The notes beneath the pieces were generated by a model. That model ran no database searches. It saw only the letters and a list, made by a program, of their open reading frames with translations, and was not told where the DNA came from. The position numbers and the translations under genes were made by a program. 64,000 bases of DNA from Apostichopus japonicus (Eukaryota; Echinodermata; Holothuroidea; Aspidochirotida; Stichopodidae): NCBI RefSeq assembly GCF_037975245.1, contig NC_092582.1:5715001-5779000 (forward strand). The letters are read 5' to 3'. This document shows positions 53,801-59,469 of this stretch, piece by piece; within the stretch, counting starts at the first letter, position 1; every line of letters begins with the position of its first letter.

Positions 53801-56800
53801 GTATGATGTTCCATGTTACAACGGTCCAGTGGGTGGGGTTCAGTCTTGTGAAGCCACACCGCCCGACTATGTATGATTTATCGTTAGGACAGTCAGTTTT
53901 AGTCAGATCGCATTCAGTGAAGCAGTTTGTTCCCTGACTTAAGTCAAAGGATTTGATTTATTTGAAGTGCTCTTTTGTTTTAAGTAACTTTTATGTTGTG
54001 TTTTTATATCAATTATAGGTCATGTTCATCCTTATAGGGTAGTGACTTCTCTTGATATCGATTGCTACTATCACCGATGCAAGCTATTTGTGGTACACGT
54101 TTCATTAATATTGATATTTTTCTGTCTCTCACCAGTACCAGTTATCTAGAGGTGTTCCCCGTCTTTACCGAGGTTTTGACATGCGGACATCGTTTCGCAT
54201 GATCGCCATGCTGGTTATGATGACGGTTACCCCATTGGCAGTCTATTTTGTTCTTCAAAACCACCCTTTGAGTTCCGCCGGTATCGCTGGGATAGGTGGT
54301 TGTGTCCTTGTGGAAATGTTGTGTCTCAAGTAAGTATTAAAATTGAACACTAAGCATCACTGGAAGTAACCACTAATGGCCGCCTGATTTCTAGCATTAG
54401 CCCAGTAGTAGCATCACAGGAAGAAACCACCGATAATCTCCTAGTTCTAGCATTACCAAAACTAACCACTAATTTAAAACCTAGTTGTAACGTCACCGAA
54501 AGTAACCACTTATAACCTAGTTTTAACATCACAGAAAGAAACCAGTTGTAACGTCACCGAAAGTAACCATTTATAACCTAGTTTTAACATCACCGAAAGT
54601 AACTAATTTTATACCATAAAGTTGTAGCATCACTGGAATTAACTGCTATTTGGTATACCTAGTCATAGCATCACTGAATGTAACCATTAATATCCCAGTT
54701 GTAGCATCACTGGAATGTAACCAGTTACTAACCTCTTAGTTCTAGATAAGATGGAGAAGAGTATATCTTGCTCTTTTATGTTCCTCGATAAATAAACAGC
54801 TCGTAGCCATTGAAGGCATCTTTTTGTTTACCATGACAACTATCTGAAAGTTTACCCATCTGTAGCCAAATCAAGTTTTTGATTGTTAAAGCTAATATAC
54901 CCTCTCATCTTTGTTCAAGTAAACTTACAGTAGGCAGGAAGCAACTTATCCCACTAGATTCGATAATTGAAAAGAGAAAAACAAAGAGTGGCACGCAGCC
55001 TCGCATTGATTTGTGATAAAAATTGAAAGAAATATATGAAAACTGAATTATTGTCAGTGGTATGTGAATGTAAATCCATTCCTGTAATTTCTTCATTACA
55101 TAAATCCAATTATATATTATTGCAGCTAATTCATGATGTCATAGATAATAATATACCATTTACAATCAGGGCAATATTCCCCTCAATATGCAGGATTTTT
55201 AATTGGAAGTCTTCCAGGTTTTGTAGTTTGGCAAAATTCTAATACGGAAACTTCCTTCACGACGACCTATACAAAGGTAAATGAAATGATTGGTAAATGC
55301 TCAATGGCATTGGCATACCCGCTGAGTTCTTCTCTTTAGAACTTTAGAAATCAACAAGAGCTTCCACCAACTGTATCAGCACATTTGATAGAACTATTCA
55401 CAAACAGGAGACAAACTCTGGCCTATTCTCATAAATTACTGACACGTACAACACAACAACAGCAGTGAAAAGTGAAAAAGGCTAGTTGAATACGGCTAGC
55501 TACGTATCTGACATATATCTGCCCTGTTACACCACCGAAAACAAACTTCCGCATTGCTGCTTTGGGAAGACTTTTTGTAATAAACTCTTTGTTATACAAG
55601 CAAAGTAAATCATGATCTCCCCCGTCAGCAAAAATGGTCGCTTCCAACGTGTCATACATAATTGAAGATATCCACGCCAGGCACTTCTCCGCCACAAAGA
55701 ACTCCCGGAAATTTCTGTTGGTCCTCAATTCACCATTGCAAATGGATGTTTCATGTAACTGCACTATGGGCATAGAACAGTAGTGTTATGGTATGCGTAG
55801 CTTTATATTAAGTGATGATACCACAGGCCCACATATCTATCTTAGCCTGTAACTGCTTTTTCACATCAATATATATATACTACTGTATGTAATGAGATAT
55901 TTGACATAATGCTAAACAGCAACATCATGGATTCTTCCACTTCTGCTGTCGCAGGAAGGGACATCACGCTTGTACATTACTCCGCCTATATAGAAGGATA
56001 GGCCAATACCCTACATCATAGTAGGATAGGCCTACTCTACATTATAGTAGGATAGGGCTATACCCTACATCATAGTAGGATAGGCCTACTCTACATTATA
56101 GTAGGATAGGGCTATACCCTACATCGTAGTAGTTCTTGTTTCCATCTCTGCGATTCGTCTGTGCGAGGTATTTTTACATTTGTATATTTATGGGGGTTTT
56201 CAATGACGTGTAGTTAAAGTATAACAGGCAGGAAGGTAGATTTTGCAACATTTTGAAATCTGTGGTGAATAAAATATCATATGTGAACATATCAGGGATT
56301 TTTGGGACACTTGTTTTAATAGGGGACAAAACATTGTAATCAGGGACTGTTCCCAAATATCAGGGACATCTGGTCACATTACTTTCAGTAACTGCTACCC
56401 ACTGTACAATACCTTGTGTTACACGAGGTACATTGAGCATGGAAGTACAAGCACATCAGAAATATTGAGACTCTTTTTCTCTCTTCCTTTTTAAATGACA
56501 CCAACATTCCGCTCCATTGTCGTTATTTTTGAGTTTTTTGACCTGCAAGTTTTCGTTTCTGTGGTCCTACATTGCTATTGGTGCAATGCCCTGGGCATGG
56601 AATGACGGCTTGTGAAATGATATAGCCCAGTAGGCTACCCATTGTACCTTTACTAGACCTATCCATTTAATAATCCCGGTGCAATGTGTTCCTTCAGTAC
56701 TGTACCGTTTAGCTAGCACTCTGAGGCGTCGTAGCTATTTCTGGATCAGTCAGATCATTTGTAGTTCACACCCTAATTGTTTAATGCGGAAACTGAAACC

Positions 56801-58472
56801 ACTTAGATGTTGTTTTTATTCTTGAAATGCAGACAGTTTCTCTGCAACTCTGCCTACAGAACAAAGGACAAGGTTTTTTTTTTTAACCAATAAATCAACT
56901 TTTGCAAGCAGCAAATATTAATGTATTATCATTTAACACTTAAATCACACAAATATGACATCAGGAAGGAACTCTGGGAATCCCACCAGCGTAATGATAA
57001 CGTAAAATACACTTGAGGATTCCATGCAATGGGTGTGTTGGGGGTGTGTTGGGTGTGTATGATGCCTTGGGTATGGAAACATGATAACTCACCATACATA
57101 GCATACATGAGCTTTAAACAGTTCTGGCTGCTCATTGTTGGTGGAGGTCAAAGGTCAGTTAAGGGCACCAGTGGCCAAGATATGAAAACCTTGTTAACTT
57201 ACAGAAAATCTGTAACTTGGATGAATCGTATAATTCGTTGGTAATTGCAACTTACTTTGGGCTAGCCTTATAGTAGGTTTGGTGGAGGTCAAAGGCAGTG
57301 GCGTAGGAAGGTACCTTTGAGTGGGGGGGCTGAAGACTGATGGCCGGCCTGGGGGAGGGGTCTAAGGGGAGGGGGTGTCCCCTCCCCTTTGGAATTTTTT
57401 TGCATTTCCAGGTGGCCTCAGATGCAATTTGGTTTAATATAGCACACTTCAACTCCCACTCCATTTTGTAAAGAATTTTGCATTTTCACCTGGCCTTAAA
57501 TGCAATTTGGTGCTCCAAATGAGATTTTTTTCTCATTTGGAAATGAAAAAGTTGTTTTCTGACTTGCGGAGCGGGGGGGCGGAATGATACTTCCGCCCCC
57601 CCATATTTTTCACTGGGGCCCCCGGTTCCTACGCCCTTGGTCAAAGGTCATTTGAGATCAACATTAGACAAAAAAACTCTTGTAAATTAGGTAATTTTTC
57701 AAGTACAGCGAAAAGGTCACATGAGGACATCAGTGGCCAATTATGAAAACCTTGTAAACAAGCTAACTCAATAAGTTCCACTTTGGTGAATCTCTTACTC
57801 AGTATATCAATGCACATCAATTGGTGAATAGTTGATCGTTTCCTTGTGGTTGACAAATTGTGGTCAACTTCAGTATGTGAAGGTACACAATACAGAGTAC
57901 TTTACACTAGCTGTGAAGTTACCCTGGCGTACCACTGTACAATAGAAGAAGGAATCTGTGTAATATAGCACGTCACTGTTTGTATTAGCGAGTTGATGCT
58001 CTTGTCTTCCTTCTCACATTCTTTGGAGTACAACAGGAAGGTAAAGAAAAAAGATCATCTCTGTAATCTTTGGTATCAGAGATAATCTGTTTATCTGTAA
58101 CGTGCGATACGATTTAATGGCAATTGGTTTTTGCCTATTTTTGAACTGTTTCACGATTTAATGAAATTACATCTCTCTGCAATTTACAGGTGCCTTGGCT
58201 ACAGCATCAAGAACGTCTACAACCGTGCCAAAATCTTCTCGTTAGTGATAGTCGGAAAAACTGCGCACTCGATATCGCAAGAAGTCACAAATGACGAACT
58301 GGTTGTAAGAAGAGAGAGCCAATCGGCTAGGAGGGCAACGATAGTGTCCCTTACACCCCACGACGAAAGACTGAGAGAAGACGTAGCGAAAGAAACACAC
58401 CAGGTGGAAATAGTTCAAACAGATTCCAAACCCACTCTCTCAGAACAAAATGAAAGAACTCACCCTTTGTAG
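14751..58472 (+). CDS. EGF / TOM1-like 7TM / RING-CH membrane E3 ubiquitin ligase (12 spliced exons)
   Basis: Spliced CDS: join(14751-14882, 16688-16789, 20974-21111, 28954-29049, 32363-32596, 34040-34188, 34937-35035, 35313-35476, 36409-36533, 47222-47269, 54136-54329, 58190-58472). It totals 1764 nt, encodes 587 residues and ends in TAG; every border is GT/AG and the phases agree. Domains: EGF-like module with Cys 26, 30, 36, 41, 43, 52; seven hydrophobic spans at about 59-82, 104-122, 135-154, 175-197, 209-232, 257-276 and 295-312; C4HC3 RING-CH finger (C375, C378, C393, C395, H403, C406, C423, C426); spans 449-469 and 475-493; charged tail. FWAEMFH after span 3, FFLAYGVEVFF in span 5 and the VVE motif in span 7 resemble the THH1/TOM1/TOM3-GPR137 family. 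RING-CH proteins recruit E2 enzymes and ubiquitinate membrane proteins. Topology is consistent: EGF outside or luminal, RING and tail in the cytosol. The true N-terminus is uncertain because no signal peptide is seen. Substrate unknown. Confidence 0.85.
14883..16687 (+). other. Intron 1
   Basis: Contains a (TA)n-rich tract at about 14955-15070 and a T20 run at 16372-16391. The open frame at 15283-15561 matches no family I recognise and is treated as chance. Confidence 0.8.
16688..16789 (+). CDS. Exon 2: end of EGF module and membrane span 1
   Basis: The acceptor TTGCCAG ends at 16687 and the donor GTAAGA starts at 16790; 102 nt, phase 0 at both ends. It encodes residues 45-78: a YQGGGC stretch supplying the sixth EGF cysteine (C52), a short KNK-rich stem, then a span from Y59 onward that continues into exon 3. 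A cysteine pattern continued across the intron supports this exon as part of the same gene. Confidence 0.85.
16790..20973 (+). other. Intron 2
   Basis: Carries the minus-strand SINE at 16966-17275. The rest is AT-rich with a (TTTA)n stretch near 19785 and a G-rich run near 20641-20666; no other exon is supported. Confidence 0.8.
16966..17275 (-). mobile_element. tRNA-headed SINE
   Basis: Read on the minus strand: GTGGTGGCCAATTGGCTAAG (A-box region), GGTTCGATTCCTGCC (B-box), CTCCTTGGGCAAGATGC, a CTCTCCACCCAGG block, and an end with AGCGCTATATAAAAAG and a TATTATTAT tail. It shares the TTGGGCAAG and CACCCAGG blocks with the SINE at 35508, so the two belong to related families. Confidence 0.88.
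20974..21111 (+). CDS. Exon 3: loop and membrane span 2 of TOM1-like domain
   Basis: A T-rich tract and ACAG end at 20973 and the donor GTGAGA starts at 21112; 138 nt, phase 0/0, residues 79-124. A basic, cytosolic-looking loop with a VWKACR stretch is followed by a span at about 104-122 that contains SLSRGLYF. The small-x-x-R-aromatic pattern is like the second span of TOM1/GPR137 proteins; this is a family comparison from memory, not an alignment. Confidence 0.85.
21380..24510. repeat. 69-bp minisatellite, about 45 copies, hairpin in each unit
   Basis: The unit includes CCAATACACTTTAGCCTACA and CAATAGAAACATCTTATCTA plus a short inverted repeat, ACACCAAT-2 bases-ATTGGTGT. Three main unit types alternate (TTGAGAGGTTACACC, TTTTTGATAATTACACC, TTTTGGATGTTACACC), giving higher-order blocks; for example, one landmark recurs at 694-base spacing twice. 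As 69 is a multiple of three, 68-codon open frames repeat through it; they are artefacts. Confidence 0.97.
25996..26385. repeat. 53-bp tandem array, seven copies, dimeric
   Basis: ACATTGTGCAATATAGTCTG recurs every ~53 bases, and the linker alternates strictly between CAGTCACAAC and CAGTAACAAC, so the true amplified unit is a ~106-bp dimer. Confidence 0.95.
26536..27790 (+). pseudogene. LINE reverse-transcriptase C-terminal remnant
   Basis: In shifting frames it encodes VKTVGVYLDTILDMDVHVNH, LINGLVT, then KLQRAYNTAVCIVTRTSKSD and PVLRPLHRLPIKAWFHYKIM: the C-terminal reverse-transcriptase region typical of Jockey/CR1-like LINEs. The expected WNSLP-like motif appears near 27057 as LWNKL. The text resumes after the internal repeat as FKRTIKTHLF, and an AATAAAAC end lies near 27772. 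Stops (near 26638 and 26700) and frameshifts show it is dead. Confidence 0.85.
27078..27622. repeat. ACGGTACTAT repeat, 51-nt higher-order period, inside LINE
   Basis: Blocks of 14, 12, 13 and 12 nt (ACAAACGGTACTAT, TAACGGTACTAT, CAAACGGTACTAT, CAACGGTACTAT) repeat as 51-nt groups. Because 51 is divisible by three, both strands stay open for long stretches (199 codons on +, 125 on -); these are not proteins. Confidence 0.97.
28100..28620 (+). repeat. Dispersed repeat family R1, copy 2
   Basis: Shares with the 9630 copy, in order, AAAGGGGACACAAAC, a CATGGAGATTGGCTTT block, GTTCTTAACATGACCTAATG, CCTTGAAAATAT and TTTTCAGATCCTAGTG, ending near CTCCCAAACGGAGCAAGG. Confidence 0.65.
28669..28905 (+). 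mobile_element. tRNA-headed SINE
   Basis: The head GGAGTGTTAGCTCAGTGGTT to GTTCGAGTCACTCC can pair its ends as an acceptor stem (GGAGTG/CACTCC) and has A and B boxes. The anticodon arm has a 4-bp stem and an 8-base loop, so a functional tRNA is unlikely. The body ends with GGCTGCTTCGCAAG and an ATA-rich tail. Confidence 0.75.
28954..29049 (+). CDS. Exon 4: membrane span 3 with FWAE motif
   Basis: A long pyrimidine tract with GCCAG ends at 28953 and the donor GTAAGA starts at 29050; 96 nt, phase 0/0, residues 125-156. A short outside loop (residues 125-134) is followed by a span at 135-154 ending in CFWAE. The FWAE motif leaving span 3 is the most recognisable sign of the THH1/TOM1/TOM3 family. 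Confidence 0.85.
29050..32362 (+). other. Intron 4
   Basis: Contains an A24 run after a GC-richer stretch (29990-30212) that looks like a retroposed tail, an AACCTTAGTA simple repeat at 30540-30660, the SINE at 31664 and an AGGTCA half-site cluster at 31381-31413. No other exon is supported. Confidence 0.8.
31664..31950 (+). mobile_element. tRNA-headed SINE family S2, full-length copy
   Basis: A tRNA-like head with CTGTGGCCGGGTGGATAAAG and a decayed B-box GGTTGGATCCTC, a body with AGTTGTAATCCATTAG and GGTCGCTTGAGCGTTGTAA, and an ATTATTATT-like tail. A 5'-truncated copy lies at 51775. The head matches the SINE at 3527. Confidence 0.85.
32363..32596 (+). CDS. Exon 5: membrane spans 4 and 5
   Basis: The acceptor ATTTGCAG ends at 32362 and the donor GTATTT starts at 32597; 234 nt, phase 0/0, residues 157-234. 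Begins MFHIQDRG just after FWAE, then a span at 175-197, a short loop (ENPHKLTKY) and a span at 209-232 containing FFLAYGVEVFF, which resembles the fifth span of TOM1-family proteins. The first codon is ATG but is internal, not a start. Confidence 0.88.
32597..34039 (+). other. Intron 5
   Basis: No array or exon found. 33410-33640 carries diverged words of the GGTCATTTGAGATCA / TATCTCAAGAAGG repeat seen more clearly at 49735. Confidence 0.7.
34040..34188 (+). CDS. Exon 6: cytosolic loop and membrane span 6
   Basis: The acceptor TTTTAAAG ends at 34039 and the donor GTAAGC starts at 34189; 149 nt, entering in phase 0 and leaving with two bases of a codon. Residues 235-283 plus part of S284. 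A basic loop (FKEEIRFVRPYP) precedes a span at about 257-276 and a short polar outside loop (TEAKWKD). This is the first exon of the gene not ending in phase 0. Confidence 0.85.
34189..34936 (+). other. Intron 6
   Basis: Half of it is the ~94-bp tandem array at 34282-34625; the remainder shows nothing recognised. Confidence 0.8.
34282..34625. repeat. ~94-bp tandem array, 3.6 copies
   Basis: AAGACTGATAGTAGA recurs at about 34282, 34377, 34469 and 34565, each followed by ACTACAT and CTGGATGTTCAA-like words and TACAAAAGTCTTCTTGTGAA. Confidence 0.92.
34937..35035 (+). CDS. Exon 7: membrane span 7, end of TOM1-like domain
   Basis: A TTC-rich tract and CATCAG end at 34936 and the donor GTAAGC starts at 35036; 99 nt, phase 2 in and out, residues 284-316 with both end codons shared. 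Encodes SVPQPKKNYYDVIFRVVELG and then a hydrophobic run to L312. The VVE motif in the last span matches the TOM1-family pattern. Only this frame is open and phase-compatible with its neighbours. Confidence 0.85.
35313..35476 (+). CDS. Exon 8: cytosolic linker before RING-CH
   Basis: The acceptor TACTACACAG ends at 35312 and the donor GTGAGC starts at 35477; 164 nt, entering with a shared codon and leaving in phase 1. Residues 317-371 are hydrophilic, rich in N, R and E, with an RRRINR stretch. No fold is recognised; it is probably a flexible tether holding the zinc finger near the membrane. Confidence 0.82.
35477..36408 (+). other. Intron 8
   Basis: Carries the SINE at 35508 only 31 bases after the donor; the rest is AT-rich with nothing recognised. 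Confidence 0.8.
35508..35862 (+). mobile_element. tRNA-headed SINE
   Basis: The head GTTGTGGTCAAGTGGTTAAG to GGTTCGAGCCCTGG has canonical A and B boxes. It is followed by CCTTGGGCAAGGCACTTTAT, TTCACCCAGGTGTATATATG and an AGCGCTATATAAGTG end. The conserved central blocks match the minus-strand SINE at 16966. Confidence 0.88.
36409..36533 (+). CDS. Exon 9: RING-CH zinc finger, first six ligands
   Basis: A T-rich tract and TGTAG end at 36408 and the donor GTAAGA starts at 36534; 125 nt, phase 1 in and 0 out, residues 372-413. Contains CWIC (C375, C378), PCCCSG (C393, C395) and YVHHECLRKWL (H403, C406). The C-x-C, seven-residue gap, H-x2-C pattern and the W after the last Cys are diagnostic of RING-CH (RINGv, MARCH) domains rather than classical RING-H2. 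Confidence 0.93.
36812..37177 (-). mobile_element. MITE copy B (same family as 8647)
   Basis: Inverted relative to copy A. The ends are decayed (TTGAGGGGTGTGAAGACTC on the left, ATGCATTTAT on the right), but the interior TACCGTCGGTAATTAGACAC and the GTCCAGC region are well conserved. Confidence 0.85.
39640..40200 (+). repeat. Dispersed repeat family R1, copy 3 (rearranged)
   Basis: AAGTCTAAATATGACATCAT, CATGGAGATAGGTCTTGC, a TCAACACTATTAAAATGTTA block present twice (near 39818 and 39989) and AAAGGAGACAAAAAACC match the 28100 copy in a duplicated or rearranged order. Confidence 0.6.
40670..41034 (-). mobile_element. MITE copy C
   Basis: Intact TTAA at both ends (40670-40673 and 41031-41034) with TTAAAGGGTGTGAAGACTCG on the left and GAGTCTTCAATGCCTTTAA on the right; the best-preserved copy of the family together with 63606. 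Confidence 0.9.
43455..44660. repeat. CT-rich minisatellite, about 12 copies, variable unit length
   Basis: A 25-30 base anchor (GTGTATGGTTAGTGAAAACA) recurs about 12 times, separated by 40-85 bases of almost pure pyrimidine (CTCCCTTACCTCCCC blocks). Unit length varies because the block number varies. The proline/serine-rich open frames read from it are artefacts. Confidence 0.95.
45480..45990. repeat. Pair of ~90-bp related copies
   Basis: GGGTCATTCCGTG with GGCTGTTGCTGGACAC at 45500-45595 and GGGTTATTCCGTGTCAAATC with GGCTGTTGCTGGACCC at 45908-45990 are diverged copies about 410 bases apart. Confidence 0.7.
46489..46854 (-). mobile_element. MITE copy D
   Basis: TTAA at both ends (46489-46492 and 46851-46854), with AAAGGGAGTGACGACTGGC on the left and GAGTCCTCAATGCCTTTAA on the right. 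It lies 367 bases before exon 10. Confidence 0.88.
47222..47269 (+). CDS. Exon 10: 48-nt exon with last two RING-CH ligands
   Basis: A strong pyrimidine tract and TTTCAG end at 47221 and the donor GTGAGT starts at 47270; phase 0/0, residues 414-429. Encodes SVDDSEASHCKVCKTP; C423 and C426 complete the C4HC3 set at 16 residues after C406, within the family range. It is easy to miss because it is short and lies 10.7 kb from exon 9. Confidence 0.88.
47500..47760. repeat. ~114-bp tandem array, 2.3 copies
   Basis: AGGATCTCATCCAGCACAGT recurs at 47504 and 47618, with a diverged third start at 47731; each contains a TAAGTCGGGGATCA block. Confidence 0.92.
49735..50060. repeat. ~119-bp repeat with AGGTCA-like half-sites, about three copies
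   Basis: Units read GGTCATTTGGGGTCACCAG, GGGTCAAATTG, AACC, GTAAACA, TATCTCAAGAAGGG and end in a GTTTTTGGTGGAGG block. The best copy has half-sites at 49862, 49869, 49879 and 49889, forming a perfect AGGTCA direct repeat with one-base spacing (AGGTCAAAGGTCA) followed by two four-base-spaced steps. Related fragments lie at 31381, 33410, 57141 and 57640. Confidence 0.85.
51062..51475. repeat. 134-bp dimeric tandem array, about three copies
   Basis: AAAATGGTCACATATCCC recurs at about 51070, 51205 and 51340; each repeat is two diverged ~67-bp halves (GGTCACATATCCCGCC versus GGCACATATCCTTCC). Confidence 0.92.
51775..52045 (+). mobile_element. SINE family S2, 5'-truncated copy
   Basis: Starts inside the head at GCATTTGAAGCAATGAGGC and follows the 31664 copy through GTTGTAATCCATAAG and GTCGCTTAAGCGTCGTAA to an ATTATTATT-like tail; it carries an extra ~25-base segment near 51870. 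Confidence 0.85.
52660..53878. repeat. 76-bp minisatellite, about 16 copies
   Basis: The unit contains GATGTTCCATGTTACAA, GTCCAGTGGGTGGG, CAGTCTTGTGAAGCCACACC and CACACTGCCC. Variants (CACACTGCCC versus CCTTACTGCCC; TTCAG context changes) form short higher-order blocks. It ends about 260 bases before the exon 11 acceptor. Confidence 0.97.
54136..54329 (+). CDS. Exon 11: two membrane spans after RING-CH
   Basis: The acceptor CTCACCAG ends at 54135 and the donor GTAAGT starts at 54330; 194 nt, phase 0 in, 2 out, residues 430-493 plus part of K494. A basic segment (YQLSRGVPRLYRG) is followed by spans at 449-469 and 475-493 with a short N/H/P turn. A RING-CH finger followed by two spans is the basic MARCH-family layout. 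Confidence 0.88.
54345..54735. repeat. Degenerate ~35-60-bp tandem array
   Basis: Words such as GCATCACTGGAA, ACATCACCGAAAGTAAC and CTAGTTGTAAC recur at irregular spacing. Confidence 0.8.
55429..55773 (-). other. Unrecognised 114-codon open frame
   Basis: A minus-strand open frame in sequence less AT-rich than its surroundings; residues 20-85 read like a plausible globular segment (EFFVAEKCLAWIS, LPKAAMRKFVFGG), and the end is Cys-rich (HCCCC). I recognise no family. It may be chance, an old transposon piece or an antisense exon. Confidence 0.2.
56010..56140. repeat. 54-bp tandem array, 2.3 copies
   Basis: GTAGGATAGGCCTACTCTAC occurs at 56021 and 56075, alternating with GTAGGATAGGGCTATACC. 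Confidence 0.92.
57296..57639. mobile_element. hAT-like non-autonomous transposon
   Basis: 344 bp with termini CAGTGGCGTAGGAA and, inverted, CAAGGGCGTAGGAA. It is flanked by an exact 8-bp duplication GTCAAAGG at 57288-57295 and 57640-57647. CA..TG ends, a CAGTGGCG start and 8-bp duplications are hAT hallmarks. No transposase. An internal G-tract hairpin lies near 57572-57602. Confidence 0.88.
58190..58472 (+). CDS. Exon 12: C-terminal cytosolic tail and stop
   Basis: The acceptor ATTTACAG ends at 58189; the frame is entered in phase 2 (codon AA|G) and closes with TAG at 58470-58472. Residues 494-587 begin CLGYSIKNVYNRAKIFS, a mildly amphipathic stretch, then become strongly charged (RRESQSARR, DERLREDVAKE). 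No known motif is seen; such tails in MARCH proteins often carry sorting signals, but none is claimed here. Confidence 0.88.
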
Positions 58473-59469
58473 ACGTTGACAAGAGAATCGCAAGGATTTT
58501 CCTGTGGTATGACTGACATTGTGAAAGCACAAAGACTTCTTATATATGCCCTCAGGGTATGCCACAGGAAGTCTCTCGAAAACTACGTACTGTGTTACAA
58601 GCTGTATATAAATATATATATATGATAGTGATACGGCAGCCATCAAAATTGATGCAGTGTAGACATAAACTATTTGTGAATTCTTTCTCCTCTTTACAAA
58701 GGTGTCTTTTTACCTGCAACATAGCCGCCTTTTTTTTTTTGGGGGGGGGGGGGAGGGTGGAAGGGAACATCTTGAGGGATGGAACTGGATGTTCAGTTGT
58801 TTTTTTCAAAGCAATATGGTAAATATGTCCTATTAGGAATTATGTATTATGTAATATCTAACTATGTTATACATCACAGAACCAATCACAAGATTTTCAC
58901 TGTGTGAGATGTTTGAAATCTCTTAAGGTAGGCGTTGTGGTCATTGAAAGAAATAAAGAATGCGAATCGTCGGAAATCATGAAATATCAAATTTTGAATT
59001 TAATTGAGAACCTTGACATGTTTAAAACCGCTGAAATAAACTTGTTGAGTTCAAAAAATTGTAAAAATGTGTTTTTGGTATCAGCAATGGGTTAGCGTTC
59101 AACGAGAAAACATGGTATATTAATATTTTCAGTAATACTGATTTGATTTGGTTTATGAAATGGTAATGCAGTTTTGTCAATCAGGTTATATTCTATAGCT
59201 GTACATTATTTTGCTGTACAGTATATTGAAATATATTGAACTTTGACACACAGGGATTTATGATAGCATCATTAATTAATCAAACAAGGACGACGTTTCC
59301 CAGGAAGCCGAATAGCTGTGAAAATTTACAAGCCAACAGTTATATCAACAGTATTATCAATTACAAAGGATAATGACTTGTGGAATCTTGAAAATATTAG
59401 CTGTACCTACTCATTGCTTAGATGATCTAATGAAGGGCCTTGCATGGGACTTAGTGCTCCCTAATTGTT
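58473..59469 (+). other. 3' UTR and downstream DNA
   Basis: Contains the probable 3' UTR with two AATAAA candidates and a T11-G13 homopolymer junction at about 58730-58753. Nothing else is recognised. Confidence 0.5.
58952..59040 (+). terminator. Candidate polyadenylation signals
   Basis: AATAAA hexamers occur at 58952-58957 and 59035-59040, 480 and 563 bases after the stop codon. Either could end the transcript; the second is followed within 30-60 bases by GT/T-rich sequence. Transcript data would be needed to choose. Confidence 0.35.

Larger units (their letters stand above)
47270..54135 (+). other. Intron 10
   Basis: Contains the 114-bp array, the half-site repeats, the 134-bp dimer array, a truncated S2 SINE and the 76-bp minisatellite. 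47800-49730 and 52050-52650 show no recognised element. Confidence 0.8.
54330..58189 (+). other. Intron 11
   Basis: Contains a degenerate array near the donor, an unexplained minus-strand open frame (55429-55773), a 54-bp array and the hAT-like insertion with its half-site context. Confidence 0.8.
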
